Source: Leminorella richardii (GTDB taxonomy: Bacteria > Pseudomonadota > Gammaproteobacteria > Enterobacterales > Enterobacteriaceae). From it: DNA of 64,000 nt. The translations under genes were made by a program, and so were the position numbers. Shown one piece after another: positions 45,027 to 54,773 of the stretch. The DNA is taken from positions 1,546,501-1,610,500 of the forward strand of contig NZ_LS483470.1 of assembly GCF_900478135.1 (NCBI RefSeq), read 5' to 3'. Every line of letters begins with the position of its first letter. Positions within the stretch are counted from its first letter, which is position 1. Below the pieces are notes generated by a model that did not search any database, was not told the origin of the DNA, and saw only the letters and a list, made by a program, of their open reading frames with translations.

Positions 45027-45575
45027 ATGCGACTTAATATACCAACTCTGCTTACCCTGTTTCGCGTCGTTTTGATTCCGTTTTTCGTCTTGGCGTTTTA
45101 CCTGCCCTATACTTGGGCGCCGATGGTGTGCGCAGCGATTTTCGTTGTTGCAGCAGTAACCGACTGGTTTGACGGTTTTTTAGCGCGAAAGTGGAAACAG
45201 ACAACCAGGTTTGGCGCCTTCCTCGATCCTGTAGCGGATAAGGTGATGGTTGCAACAGCTCTAGTGCTGGTGGTTGAGTATTACAACGTCTGGTGGATTT
45301 CACTACCTGCAGCGACGATGATTGCACGAGAAATCATTATCTCCGCTCTGAGAGAGTGGATGGCTGAAATCGGTAAGCGCAGCAGTGTAGCCGTTTCATG
45401 GATAGGGAAGGTGAAAACCATGGCCCAAATGCTGGCGCTGGTCGGCTTGCTTTGGCGCCCAAACCAGTGGATTGAGATACTGGGCTTCGTGCTTCTTTAT
45501 ATAGCAGCCATTCTTACTTTTTGGTCTATGTTCCAGTATTTAAAGGCATCGCGAAACGATTTGCTGGAGCACTAG
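45027..45575 (+). CDS. pgsA: CDP-diacylglycerol-glycerol-3-phosphate phosphatidyltransferase PgsA
   Basis: The start at 45027 (MRLNIPTLLTLFRVVLIPFF) gives 182 residues, the E. coli length; the ATG at 45006 is rejected. The CDP-alcohol phosphotransferase motif DGxxAR-x8-G-x3-D-x3-D is seen as DWFDGFLARKWKQTTRFGAF followed by LDPVADKVM. It is a polytopic inner-membrane enzyme that makes phosphatidylglycerophosphate. The gene order uvrY-uvrC-pgsA followed by three tRNAs is conserved. Confidence 0.96.
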   Translation: MRLNIPTLLTLFRVVLIPFFVLAFYLPYTWAPMVCAAIFVVAAVTDWFDGFLARKWKQTTRFGAFLDPVADKVMVATALVLVVEYYNVWWISLPAATMIAREIIISALREWMAEIGKRSSVAVSWIGKVKTMAQMLALVGLLWRPNQWIEILGFVLLYIAAILTFWSMFQYLKASRNDLLEH

Positions 45576-45727
45576 TCAATACGCCGGAAAAAGCAGCAAA
45601 CGAACCAAATGTTTTCATTATTCTATTGACTCACCCGGTCAGGTAAGTAGAATGCTCCCCATCCAACGGCGACTGGGTCGCTGGGGGAGTGAGTTAGGCC
45701 AGCATTTTTGCTGGTTTTATCTTAAAA

Positions 45728-45803
45728 GCGGGAATAGCTCAGTTGGTAGAGCGCAACCTTGCCAAGGTTGAGGTCGCGAGTTCGAACCTCGTTTCCCGCT
45801 CCA
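45728..45803 (+). tRNA. glyW: tRNA-Gly(GCC)
   Basis: 76 nt, GCGGGAATAGCTCAGTTGG to encoded CCA. Anticodon GCC lies in loop TTGCCAA. It is first of the glyW-cysT-leuZ cluster after pgsA. Confidence 0.98.
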
Positions 45804-45834
45804 ATTTCAATCTCTCGATTGAAAATCAAAGTAA

Positions 45835-45908
45835 GGCGCGTTGGCAGAGTGGCCATGCAGCGGATTGCAAATCCGTCCACCTCGGTTCGACTCCGGGACG
45901 CGCCTCCA
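45835..45908 (+). tRNA. cysT: tRNA-Cys(GCA)
   Basis: 74 nt, GGCGCGTTGGCAGAGTGGC to encoded CCA. Anticodon GCA lies in loop TTGCAAA. Confidence 0.98.
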
Positions 45909-45913
45909 ATTCA

Positions 45914-46000
45914 GCCCGGGTGGTGGAATCGGTAGACACAAGGGATTTAAAATCCCTCGGCGGCAACGCCGTACGAGTTCAAGTCTCGTCCCGGGCACCA
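45914..46000 (+). tRNA. leuZ: tRNA-Leu(UAA)
   Basis: 87 nt, GCCCGGGTGGTGGAATCGG to encoded CCA, with a long variable arm. Anticodon TAA lies in loop TTTAAAA. Confidence 0.98.
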
Positions 46001-46220
46001 TTCAAATCAATCAGTTATAAACTCACCATTACTCAAATTTTGTGCTTTTGGCGTTTTTCTAACGCATTCAAATTTCAATAAATATCTCTATTTTTACTTC
46101 TTTGCCTAAAGCGTAACGTTACTATATATCCTACCCTGAGTGGAAAACGCGTAGTGCTGCTATCAGAGGATGATATAGCCAGAGGATGTAGAAGGTTTCT
46201 TTACAGGGAAGTGACATGCC

Positions 46221-46826
46221 ATGCGGGAAAAAAAGAGAAAGCAGAGCGTGAGGCGTTTTTGCACCTCGCTTTGTACATTGGTACTTCTGTACTTACTCTA
46301 CACGGCCGTATCCATTTGGAACTATAGTGGAAAGAGTGAACATGCACCCGTTGACGCTATCATCGTTCTTGGTGCTGGCGTTTATAAAGGTGAGGTTTCT
46401 CCCGTATTCAGAGAGCGTATTCACCACGGTATTTCTTTATACCAAAAGGGCATGGCTAAAAAGATCATATTTACCGGCGGCTATAGCGAAGGAAGCACAC
46501 AGTCGGATGCGGCTATTGCAAAACACTATGCAAAAGCCCGCGGCGTGCCAGCCGAGGATATTCTTTGCGAGGAGAAATCAACGATAACGCAGGAGAATAT
46601 TCAGTACGCGAAAGAGATTATGGCGGAGCAGGGGTACCAAAGCGCGATAATTGTGAGCGACCCGCTGCACATGAAGCGAGCCATGCTGATGGCTGAGGAC
46701 GCTGGGATTAAGGCATACAGCTCGCCTACGCCAACAACCAGGTACGTTAGCCTCAAGAACAGGCTGGCTTTTCTGGGAAGAGAGACGTTTTTTTACGTGA
46801 CCTATGTAATACACAGAATGTTTTAG
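46221..46826 (+). CDS. DUF218 (YdcF/SanA/ElyC-like) membrane-anchored protein
   Basis: 201 residues with one N-terminal membrane helix (about residues 13-33) and a single DUF218 domain: VDAIIVLGAGVYKGEVSPVFRERI, KIIFTGGYSEG, IICEEKST-type ITQENI, AIIVSDPLHMKRAMLMAEDAG. Relatives SanA and ElyC affect envelope integrity and peptidoglycan-carrier use. It is shorter than YdcF or SanA and I cannot assign it to one of them. It stands alone after the tRNA cluster. Confidence 0.82.
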   Translation: MREKKRKQSVRRFCTSLCTLVLLYLLYTAVSIWNYSGKSEHAPVDAIIVLGAGVYKGEVSPVFRERIHHGISLYQKGMAKKIIFTGGYSEGSTQSDAAIAKHYAKARGVPAEDILCEEKSTITQENIQYAKEIMAEQGYQSAIIVSDPLHMKRAMLMAEDAGIKAYSSPTPTTRYVSLKNRLAFLGRETFFYVTYVIHRMF

Positions 46827-47546
46827 CCCGCCTTTTCTTCTTTGAATGTACTTCACTCACGTTTGTTTCTTTAGATAATTTCAAAGAGAAACAGTTTGAG
46901 AGAACCAAAAACCGTAAAAAGACTTCCTGTAAAATGCTTGTCTTTTGGTCATTTTCTAGCAGAGCACTCCTATCATCGCTGGTTATCATGTCAATGTTAA
47001 ATGAAGTTAGTAGTGTCAGTGAGTTACGATTGTTTTCATTGGCAATGATAAGCGCTAACGCTTGCCATGAAAACATCTAAAAAGCGGGTATTACACACCA
47101 AATTCATTAAGTTAAATGTGTTGCTATAATTATTTTTTTAAAAACAAAAGGGGTTATTAATAAATTATTGTTGAAAGTAATCCATTACTTGTGAGAACAT
47201 GAAAATCACTTTTACCTCAGTGTAAAACTCTTACATATCCATCTGGTATCATATGAAGATGTAGTTAATTGAAATAAAAATATCAATTAAAACATGTTGA
47301 TAATGATTTTATTTTGTTGGTTATGAGAATAAAAACACTTAACAAGATAATAATTACATGGTGTGTTGAAACTTTCGATTTTTTAGTGAACCCTATCGGT
47401 CAGATTATCGTTGACGGTAATAAAGTGAAGGGGAACGTTATTTATTGCAGTGAGCCGAGCCGTTTGAGGTAATCGGCAACCGTATAAAAGTCAAAGGACA
47501 TGAACAACCCGTACCGCGATGACGCCTTTTTTATAAAGCTTGATAT
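46827..47546. other. AT-rich region upstream of the invasin-like gene
   Basis: 720 bp without a credible gene. An open frame on the minus strand over 46753-47076 has no ribosome site or family. The region probably contains the adhesin promoter, which I could not place. Confidence 0.5.
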
Positions 47547-50500
47547 ATGAAAAAATATATTTCAGGAGTGATTTGGTCACAGATCCTGCTACAGACTTTT
47601 TTGCCTATCGCCGGCTGTACCCGTATGGAAAACGGTACATCCTCTCTTGCCGCCGGTGACCTTCAGCGTACTGAAAAACTCAGTGAACAAAAAGCCAATG
47701 ATGTGGCGGCTCTTCCCTACGCGACGGAAATGGGGCAGGCGGCCCGCATGTTGACGTCTAACAATGTCTCTGACTCCGCTCGCTCTCTTGCGGTAGGGGC
47801 GGCCTCGGGCGAATTACAACAGTGGTTCAGCCAATTTGGCACGGCGCGTGTCCAGCTAAATATGGACAGGCACGGCAGTTGGAGCAGAAGCAGCGCGGAC
47901 CTGCTGGCGCCCGTCTACGACAATGAGAAGTCTCTGCTGTTTGTTCAGAGCGGCATACGTAACCCGTCCGATCGCCTGACGGGAAATCTGGGGGTTGGCG
48001 TTCGTACCTTCTGGCAAAACGGCTGGATGTACGGCGGCAACGTCTTCATGGACAAAGATTTTACCGGCGGTAACCGCCGAGTTGGCATGGGTGCAGAAGC
48101 ATGGCGCGACTATCTCCGCCTGTCCACCAACGTTTATCTGGGAACCACGGACTGGCATAAGTCCCGCGACTTCGACGATACCTGGCAGGAAAAGCCCGCC
48201 GACGGATATGATGTTCGGGCGGAGGGATGGCTTCCGTCTTACCCTCAACTGGGCGCTAAGCTGATTTGGGAACAGTATTACGGTAGTCAGGTCGCGCTCT
48301 TTAATAAAGACAACCTTCAGCGTAACCCCTACGCCGTCACTGCAGGACTAGAATATACTCCAATTCCGCTTGTTTCGCTGGGCGTAAATCAGAAACAGGG
48401 GAAAGGAGAGCACGATACACAGTTAGCGCTGGGTGTCAGTTGGCGCTTTGGCAGCAGTTGGAGTTGGCAAACCAATCCGGCAAACGTGCAGGCGACGCGC
48501 ACGCTGGCGGGAAGCCGCTACGATCTGGTAGACCGCAATAACGAAATTGTGCTTCAGTATCGTAAAAAGCCGGAACAGGGTGTTGCACACCTAGCGCTTT
48601 CGGTCGTTACGGACAACAGCCCAGCCGACGGTGCTACTCGCAACGTGCTTCAAGTACTGGCGACAAACCGCGACGGTCAGCCCGTGCGCAATACTCCCAT
48701 AGTCTGGAACGTTCCGGCCAACAGCGGCGTAAGCCTGAATGCGGCCTCAGTTCTAACCGACGACGGTGGATTAGCCACTGTCACTTTGACTAGCGCAGTT
48801 GCGCAAACCGTCCCGGTTACGGCGCAGAGCGGTAGCGTTTCTGCCTCACAAAACAGCCATTTTATAGCCGTTGCCGTGAGCCACATTGCGCTATCGGTTA
48901 AGGAAGATAATGCCGCAGCCGATGGTAACAGCACTAACGTAGTCGTCGCGACGCTGACCGACGGCGATAGTCGTCCGGTCACGGGTCAAAAGGTAATCTG
49001 GAAAGTTCCACAGGGCGTCACGCTTAAAGACGATGAGAGCCTCTCTGACAGCAGCGGTAGAGTCACAGTACGTTTAGCCTCTACGACGTCTGGCGATATT
49101 GCCGTCAGTGCGACCGTCGGTAGCCAGACGGCCAGCGGTACGGTGCACTTTATCGGAGACTCCGTCAGTGCGCAGATTGCTAATCTGCTGGTCACTACGG
49201 ACGGCAGCCCGGCTGACGGGAGAACGGTCAACGTAGCGCAGGCTATCGTTACCGACGTAAACGGTAATGCACTGAACGGGCAGTCCGTCACCTGGAGCAG
49301 CGATAAAACCACGGTCACTTTCGGCCAGTCGGCCGTGACGGACAGCAGCGGAAAAACCACCGTGGAGTATACCGACACCGCGGCGGAATCTCTGACGCTC
49401 ACGGCAACGCTGGCAAACGGCAACAGCGCTACCGCATCCAGCCTGTTCATCCCGGATCAAAACTCAGCCCGGCTGAAAGACCTTGCTGTTACCAGCGGGG
49501 CAGTCGCCAACGGAAGCGACACCAATACGGCTACAGTGACCGTAACTGACGCTAACGGCAATCCGTTAACAAACGCGGCAGTGACTTTTAGCGTAACAGG
49601 TAGTGCAAGGCTAAGCTCGGCTAGCGCAAATACCAACGGCAGCGGCCAGGCACAAATAACCCTCACCAACACGCAGGCCGAGACGGTTCAGGTGACGGCG
49701 AGGCTGTCCACCGGCAGCAGCATAACGAAGGAAAGCAGCTTTGCGGCAGACCTCAACAGCGCCACACTGACCGCGCAGTCCACCACCGGCGCGCTGGCAG
49801 ACGGCATCGCCGTTAATACGGTTACCATCACCCTGAAAGACCGCGCCGGCAGAGCGCTAGAGGGAGAAAGCGTCACGTTTGCCGCGACCGGCGACGCTGT
49901 GCTGTCTGCTGCATCGGGTACCACGAACAGCAGCGGGCAGGTGGCCATAACGTTAACGAATACTACGGTGGAAACGGTCACAGTCACTGCCGCCATAAGT
50001 AACGGCAAGCAGGCTACGGTACAGGCGGCATTCCTTGGATTTAGCGTAACTAACCTGACGGCAAATAAGTCTACTGTAAATGCCGATGGCGTAGACAGCG
50101 CTACCGTGACGGCCACCGTAGCGACCAGCGGTGGAAAGACTGTAGCAAACACGCCTGTGACGTTCAGCGTAACGGGCAGCGCTGTACTGAGCGCTGTCAC
50201 CGCAACCACCGACAGCAGCGGCAAGGCGCAGGTGTCGATAACCGACAGAACGGGAGAAACCGTTACCATTACGGCAAAAGCGCAGAAAAACGGTACCGAT
50301 ACGGGTAAAACGACAGCGATTACTTTTGTCGAAAGGCGTATTACCAAAATCAGCGTGAATAACACGACACAGGCTTATAACCGCCTCTTTGAGCCAAACA
50401 GCGGATTCCCTGAAACAGGCTTTCTCGGCGCCTCGTTTACGTTGAGGGTTGACGACGGGACAACGGCCAATAGCGACTATACCTGGAGCAGCAGTCAAGG

Positions 50501-50930
50501 ATGGGTAACCGTTGACAGCAACGGTATCGTCAGGCTGTCGGGAACGCCAACGTCGGGAACGAAAAACGTCACCATTACCGGCGTGCCTAAGGTAGGAACG
50601 GGAACATTAACCTGGTCATTTAGCCTGTCACACTGGTTTACGTTCAGTAGTGGAACGATGAACGCCACAGGAGCCGATAGCTATTGTGCCAGCCTCGGTC
50701 AAGTTGTGCCGTCAAAAGACCTGCTGGATTACACCGATTACGGCACAACCCGGGTCGGTAGCCTGTGGAGCGAATGGTCAGATAGTCTGCAAAAAAACAA
50801 CGGCTATCAGGCCGTATGGGCGTCGGAAACCGGGCGCTATTCGCGTTACTATATGTTCCTTTACAGCGGCCATATTTACGATAATGCGCCAAACCACCAG
50901 TTCGGTGCCATCTGTCAGACCGATATTTAA
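47547..50930 (+). CDS. Intimin/invasin-family inverse autotransporter adhesin
   Basis: 1127 residues. A hydrophobic leader at residues 5-23 ends in I-A-G-C24. A ~40-residue periplasmic stretch is followed by the intimin/invasin beta-barrel (~95-330; GVGVRTFWQNGWMYGGNVFMD, ALGVSWRFG). Six Ig-like Big_1 domains of ~95 residues then run from ~350 to ~930, each with a SPADG/NxTDxxG-like pattern. Next come a divergent Ig-like domain and a C-terminal C-type-lectin-like module with paired cysteines (SYCASLGQVVP and AICQTD). The barrel inserts in the outer membrane and displays the Ig stalk and lectin tip for attachment. No LysM is seen. Confidence 0.92.
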   Translation: MKKYISGVIWSQILLQTFLPIAGCTRMENGTSSLAAGDLQRTEKLSEQKANDVAALPYATEMGQAARMLTSNNVSDSARSLAVGAASGELQQWFSQFGTARVQLNMDRHGSWSRSSADLLAPVYDNEKSLLFVQSGIRNPSDRLTGNLGVGVRTFWQNGWMYGGNVFMDKDFTGGNRRVGMGAEAWRDYLRLSTNVYLGTTDWHKSRDFDDTWQEKPADGYDVRAEGWLPSYPQLGAKLIWEQYYGSQVALFNKDNLQRNPYAVTAGLEYTPIPLVSLGVNQKQGKGEHDTQLALGVSWRFGSSWSWQTNPANVQATRTLAGSRYDLVDRNNEIVLQYRKKPEQGVAHLALSVVTDNSPADGATRNVLQVLATNRDGQPVRNTPIVWNVPANSGVSLNAASVLTDDGGLATVTLTSAVAQTVPVTAQSGSVSASQNSHFIAVAVSHIALSVKEDNAAADGNSTNVVVATLTDGDSRPVTGQKVIWKVPQGVTLKDDESLSDSSGRVTVRLASTTSGDIAVSATVGSQTASGTVHFIGDSVSAQIANLLVTTDGSPADGRTVNVAQAIVTDVNGNALNGQSVTWSSDKTTVTFGQSAVTDSSGKTTVEYTDTAAESLTLTATLANGNSATASSLFIPDQNSARLKDLAVTSGAVANGSDTNTATVTVTDANGNPLTNAAVTFSVTGSARLSSASANTNGSGQAQITLTNTQAETVQVTARLSTGSSITKESSFAADLNSATLTAQSTTGALADGIAVNTVTITLKDRAGRALEGESVTFAATGDAVLSAASGTTNSSGQVAITLTNTTVETVTVTAAISNGKQATVQAAFLGFSVTNLTANKSTVNADGVDSATVTATVATSGGKTVANTPVTFSVTGSAVLSAVTATTDSSGKAQVSITDRTGETVTITAKAQKNGTDTGKTTAITFVERRITKISVNNTTQAYNRLFEPNSGFPETGFLGASFTLRVDDGTTANSDYTWSSSQGWVTVDSNGIVRLSGTPTSGTKNVTITGVPKVGTGTLTWSFSLSHWFTFSSGTMNATGADSYCASLGQVVPSKDLLDYTDYGTTRVGSLWSEWSDSLQKNNGYQAVWASETGRYSRYYMFLYSGHIYDNAPNHQFGAICQTDI

Positions 50931-50955
50931 TACAGTCAAACGATAAAGCGATAGT

Positions 50956-50987
50956 AAAAGGCCACCTGCATAGCAGGTGGCCTTTTA
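50956..50987. terminator. Terminator of the invasin-like gene
   Basis: AAAAGGCCACCTGC / GCAGGTGGCCTTTT with a 3-nt loop. It also suits the convergent gene at 51000. Confidence 0.92.
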
Positions 50988-50999
50988 CGTATATTTAAT

Positions 51000-51488
51000 T
51001 TAGTCCTGCACTTTTTCCAACAGTTGCTTCTTGCTTCGCACATACGTATTTCTTACGCCAAGAAACGAACCCAAGGTGGCACAAACTGTTGATAGCGTGA
51101 GCACAATGCCAGTATGTACATTGGGCTCGAAAGACAGGGTGTGCCAAAAGGCGAATGCGGTATAAATCAGAGAGCCGGAAATGCCAAGGGCAAGAACTGT
51201 TGCAACGGCCGTGCGCTTGCTTGGCGCGGCAGCGGCGCTGACTTCAACCACGGGGCAGTAAACAATTAGCGTTGCCACAGCACCCACATAGTTTGCCACC
51301 AGAGGCATGCTCTGTTGCATGATATTTAACACGGTGCCGACAAACAAAATTCGGACAATAAGAAAAACGACAATGGCAACGGGCAGAATGCTTAACCAAC
51401 GCAAAATAGCAGGCCAGCTTTCCATAAATCGTAAGCCGTGAACGTCGTCAAACAGCGGTTTTTTTTGCTTTTTGCTTTGCTCTTCCAT
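51000..51488 (-). CDS. Membrane protein of unknown function
   Basis: From the ATG at 51488 (GGAG 11 nt upstream) the product is 162 residues; the frame open to 51521 adds 11 residues without support. It has a charged N-terminus (MEEQSKKQKKPLFDD) and about four hydrophobic helices (residues ~27-48, 58-77, 92-112, 121-140). The C-terminus is basic. I do not recognise the family. It is convergent with the invasin gene and shares its terminator. Confidence 0.65.
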   Translation of the reverse strand: MEEQSKKQKKPLFDDVHGLRFMESWPAILRWLSILPVAIVVFLIVRILFVGTVLNIMQQSMPLVANYVGAVATLIVYCPVVEVSAAAAPSKRTAVATVLALGISGSLIYTAFAFWHTLSFEPNVHTGIVLTLSTVCATLGSFLGVRNTYVRSKKQLLEKVQD

Positions 51489-51634
51489 AAGCGAAATACT
51501 CCAAAAATATATTCGGCGCACATGTTATCACAGGCGTTGAAATACACAGGAGCATTTAGATAAATTCGGTAAATTTTGCATGCACCACATTTTTAACTTG
51601 CACGATACTGAATCAATAAAACGCTTTGGAATTG

Positions 51635-51937
51635 CTAGGAGACGGGAAAGGATTTGGCGTTTCTGTAACCGTCAATAAAGGCAGGGGACGGGCTATTTTC
51701 TGCTGCATCGATAAAAAATTCTGACAGCTGCTCTTGGCTAAGACGGTATTTAAAAGTCAGTTGACCAGCGCGGTAGTGGGCAATCGTCACGTTATTGCAC
51801 CGCTTCTCCAGCGCGTGGGAGAAACCGCAGATGAAACCCTTGCGATAGTCGTCGCTGTGTAGCAGCATATCCTCTGGCACCGGGGGCGTCAGGGCAGCGA
51901 GGCCGTTCATAATGCCATCACTAAAGGTCTTTTCCAT
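51635..51937 (-). CDS. yghW: DUF2623 protein, YghW-like
   Basis: 100 residues. The pattern DYRKGFICGFSHALEKR, then YRAGQLTFKYRLSQEQLSEFF and AFIDGYR, matches E. coli YghW (95 residues, DUF2623) along its length. Small cytoplasmic protein, function unknown. Confidence 0.82.
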   Translation of the reverse strand: MEKTFSDGIMNGLAALTPPVPEDMLLHSDDYRKGFICGFSHALEKRCNNVTIAHYRAGQLTFKYRLSQEQLSEFFIDAAENSPSPAFIDGYRNAKSFPVS

Positions 51938-52122
51938 AGCTCTGAGACGATAAAAATACGTTGTGTAAATTATTGCATACCGAGGCAGCGCTGAGGATAC
52001 CTTTTAATAAGTAGGCTATGGCTGTTTTAATTAACACATTGTGGAACTTAGAGAAAAGGTGATTTGGATAATGTATAGTCACTGCATTGAATCATGAATG
52101 CTGAACATTGCATGGGTATAGC

Positions 52123-52356
52123 ATGGAAATAGCCGATTTTCTTTCGCGAGCCGCTGAGCTGCGACCAGATGCCAAAGTTACCATCGTGCTTGCGCCAGAA
52201 GGACGTACGTTAAGCGTAGAGTGGTGCAGTGAAAACAACGGCGAACCTGTTTGTTTCCAGCGCCGTCTGTTGATAAAAGAGTTGCTGTTTGATGAAGCCA
52301 TTGAAGCGTTTTTCTCCTCCTGTAACATAGGGATGAAAAACGGCATAGCCCGCTAA
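52123..52356 (+). CDS. Small hypothetical protein
   Basis: From the ATG at 52123 the product is 77 residues: MEIADFLSRAAELRPDAKVT then a mixed beta/alpha pattern and a short basic end. I recognise no family. An ATG five codons upstream (52108) is an alternative, and neither has a strong ribosome site. Composition is normal for a real gene, and it fills a gap between yghW and the convergent dedA-type gene. Confidence 0.5.
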   Translation: MEIADFLSRAAELRPDAKVTIVLAPEGRTLSVEWCSENNGEPVCFQRRLLIKELLFDEAIEAFFSSCNIGMKNGIAR

Positions 52357-52386
52357 GTCATCATGGCCTATCGGGGCTCTGTCAAT

Positions 52387-53049
52387 TCACTCTTTTTTAT
52401 GCGACTTTTTTCTCAAGACGACCACCAAAGAGCCTAAGAGCCCAAGGACTAACAGGGCAACCGGTAAAATCATCAGCCCATCCATCACTATCTTTTCGTT
52501 GTGCTTAAAGAACGGCGTTAGGCTAATCAGGTAGCCAAGGCTGGTCACAGAGGTTACCCATAAAACCGCGCTTAGCCAGTTGAATATTTGAAAGCGCTTC
52601 GCGTCCAGAGCAGACAGACCGGCAATTGTCGGTAGAAGCGTTCTGACAAAGGCTAAAAAGCGCCCGATTAATAGCGCAAAAAAGCCGTGCTGATGAAACA
52701 GGTTATGGGCTCGCTGGTGGTAGTGAGCGGGAATTTTGGCCATCCATCCCTGCACGGTTTTGGTTTTTCCAAGCCACTTTCCCTGTAAGTAACTTATCCA
52801 ACAGCCCAGCGCAGCGGCGGCTGATAGCACGGCCAGCGTCAAAAAGTAGTGAAGGGAGCCTTGTGCGATCAGCGCGCCTGCCAGCAGGAGCAGACTGTCC
52901 CCAGGAAGAAATGCAGCGGGAAGCAGGCCGTTTTCCAATAAGATAATCGTGAAAAGAATGCCGTAGATGGCCCAAAGAAACTCCGGATTCGCCAGCGTTT
53001 TGAAATCGTGCTGTAAAAGTGCCTGGAAGAGATCTGTTATCGAACCCAT
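52387..53049 (-). CDS. yghB: DedA-family membrane protein (YghB/YqjA type)
   Basis: 220 residues with the DedA/SNARE-associated (VTT) layout: ENGLLPAAFLPGDSLLLLAGALIAQG, the conserved GxxxGxWxSYxxG-like LGCWISYLQGKWLG, and RFLAFVRTLLPTIAGLS with the key Arg residues. E. coli YghB and YqjA are near relatives. SLLLLAGALIAQG and the C-terminus fit YghB slightly better, but the choice is a judgement. These proteins support membrane potential and recycling of lipid carriers. Confidence 0.88.
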   Translation of the reverse strand: MGSITDLFQALLQHDFKTLANPEFLWAIYGILFTIILLENGLLPAAFLPGDSLLLLAGALIAQGSLHYFLTLAVLSAAAALGCWISYLQGKWLGKTKTVQGWMAKIPAHYHQRAHNLFHQHGFFALLIGRFLAFVRTLLPTIAGLSALDAKRFQIFNWLSAVLWVTSVTSLGYLISLTPFFKHNEKIVMDGLMILPVALLVLGLLGSLVVVLRKKSHKKE

Positions 53050-53463
53050 TTTCTTTCCTAATATGTCGTCATAGAGCAGCCTGTAGGCTGTCAGCGCTAG
53101 CGGCTGTGAATGAAGACATACACGACAGCCGTGAGCAACAGGCTGAAAAGGCTAAGGGATTGCCCGCAGGTGAACTAAGTTTAACACGACCGCGCTGTGC
53201 GATACAGGCGATGGGGTAAGGATAGCACCAAAACGCCAACGACATTTTTTCAATTAGCATCATTTCACCTGCTTTCGGCGTTTCTCTGCGATAAGATTTT
53301 CAGAAGAGATAGAGAAAGGTGGGATGACTGTTTTATGGATGCTTAAGCGAGCCAGAAGAACAGGTTTGCTATTAAGGTTCGCATACGGGTTCAGTAAACC
53401 AGTTTTACCCTGCATGGGGCTGTGTTAACGTAAACAGCAACGATTTCATACGTAAAGGTAAAT
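53050..53463. other. Divergent intergenic region, dedA-type gene to pepT
   Basis: 414 bp with promoters for both genes presumably inside. An open frame at 53019-53219 is not supported. Nothing else was recognised. Confidence 0.4.
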
Positions 53464-53466
53464 ATG

Positions 53467-54714
53467 ATGGATATTGTCGATCGCTTTATTTCCTATACCA
53501 AGATCAACACGACTACGGACCGCGACAAGGGCGCTGCGGGAATTATGCCATCCTCTGAAGGGCAAAGGGTTTTAGCCAATCAGGTGGCCGAAGAGCTGCG
53601 TGCACTCGGGCTTGAGGATGTCGCGGTCAATGAACGATCGATACTTACCGCAACGCTTCCCGCGAACGTAGACTATTCTCTGCCCACCGTGGCTTTTTTT
53701 GGTCACTTAGATACTAGCGCCGAGCAAACCAAAGACACACACGCTCAGATCGTCTCTTATCAGGGCGGCGATATCTGTTTGAATAAGGCTCAGCAGATTT
53801 TTTTGCGTAAAAGCGAGTTTCCCGAGCTTGAAGAGTATGCGGGTGACGACATTATTGTCACTGACGGCACCAGCCTGCTAGGGGCTGACGACAAGGCGGC
53901 GATTGCCTCTATCGTTAATATGGTTCAGTTTCTGCTGGCTAATCCCGACATCAAGCACGGTCCAGTAAAAGTTGGCCTCGTGCCTGATGAAGAGCAGGGG
54001 CTAAGGGGCTCAAAAGCCTTTGACGTTAAGTCGTTCGGTGCAGACTTTGCCTATACGCTAGACTGCTGCGGCATTGGTGAACTGGTTTATGAGAACTGGA
54101 ATGCTGGGGACGCCGAGCTGGTGTTTACCGGGCAGTCAGCTCACCCGATGTCTGCAAAAGGCCGCTTGAAAAATTCACTGCTGATGGCGCATAAGTTTAT
54201 CGCTATGCTGCCGGGAGGCGAGGCTCCAGAGTACACAGAAGGGCGTGAAGGCTACTATTGGGTCAAACAGTTACAGGGTAACAGCGCTAGGACTGTGTTG
54301 AAAATGGACGTGCGGGACTTTACCGAGCAGGGATATCATCAGCGTATGCAGTTTCTGGATAGATTAGCGAAGCACTGTGAAGACCTGTGGGGTGAAGGAA
54401 GCGTTGTATGTAAGCTGTCCGATCGCTACTCTAACGTGTTTAATAGCCTACAGGGCGAGGCGAGTTTCCCTATTGATATCGCCGTTGACGCCTATCGGAA
54501 ACAGGGTATTGAGCCTAAAGTTATCCCCATGCGGGGCGGCTACGACGGCGCGGTGCTGTCACAAAACGGCTTGCCCTGTCCTAACGTATTTACCGGTGGT
54601 CATAATTTCCACTCGATCTATGAGTATCTGCCGGTTAAATCACTCAGGGCTGCCAGCAATGTACTGGTAGAAATCGTGAAGCAGACGCATGAACGCTTTT
54701 CTAAAAATGGCTAA
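53467..54714 (+). CDS. pepT: Peptidase T (aminotripeptidase)
   Basis: From the second of two adjacent ATGs the product is 415 residues (408 in E. coli). M20 metallopeptidase ligands are visible: AFFGHLDTSAEQ (His/Asp), GTSLLGADDKAAIA (bridging Asp), LVPDEEQGLRGS (Glu general base and ligand), and FTGGHNFHSIYEYLP near the C-terminus. It removes N-terminal residues from tripeptides in the cytoplasm. In E. coli pepT is an anaerobically induced gene next to phoQ-phoP; those genes are absent here. Confidence 0.96.
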   Translation: MDIVDRFISYTKINTTTDRDKGAAGIMPSSEGQRVLANQVAEELRALGLEDVAVNERSILTATLPANVDYSLPTVAFFGHLDTSAEQTKDTHAQIVSYQGGDICLNKAQQIFLRKSEFPELEEYAGDDIIVTDGTSLLGADDKAAIASIVNMVQFLLANPDIKHGPVKVGLVPDEEQGLRGSKAFDVKSFGADFAYTLDCCGIGELVYENWNAGDAELVFTGQSAHPMSAKGRLKNSLLMAHKFIAMLPGGEAPEYTEGREGYYWVKQLQGNSARTVLKMDVRDFTEQGYHQRMQFLDRLAKHCEDLWGEGSVVCKLSDRYSNVFNSLQGEASFPIDIAVDAYRKQGIEPKVIPMRGGYDGAVLSQNGLPCPNVFTGGHNFHSIYEYLPVKSLRAASNVLVEIVKQTHERFSKNG

Positions 54715-54741
54715 AGTCGTATTGTAGTTTATGCCGTTAAT

Positions 54742-54773
54742 AAGACGGGGCGCTCATCAGCGCCCCGTCTTAG
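54742..54773. terminator. Bidirectional terminator between pepT and purB
   Basis: AAGACGGGGCGCT / AGCGCCCCGTCTT, a perfect 13-bp stem with a CATC loop, between convergent genes. Confidence 0.92.

Noticed and set aside
46753..47076. 107-codon minus-strand frame after the DUF218 gene
   Set aside because: Low-complexity, AT-rich, overlaps the DUF218 gene, no ribosome site.
48677..50365. Long antisense frames within the invasin gene
   Set aside because: They mirror the Thr/Ser/Ala-rich Ig repeats on the opposite strand; codon bias explains their openness.
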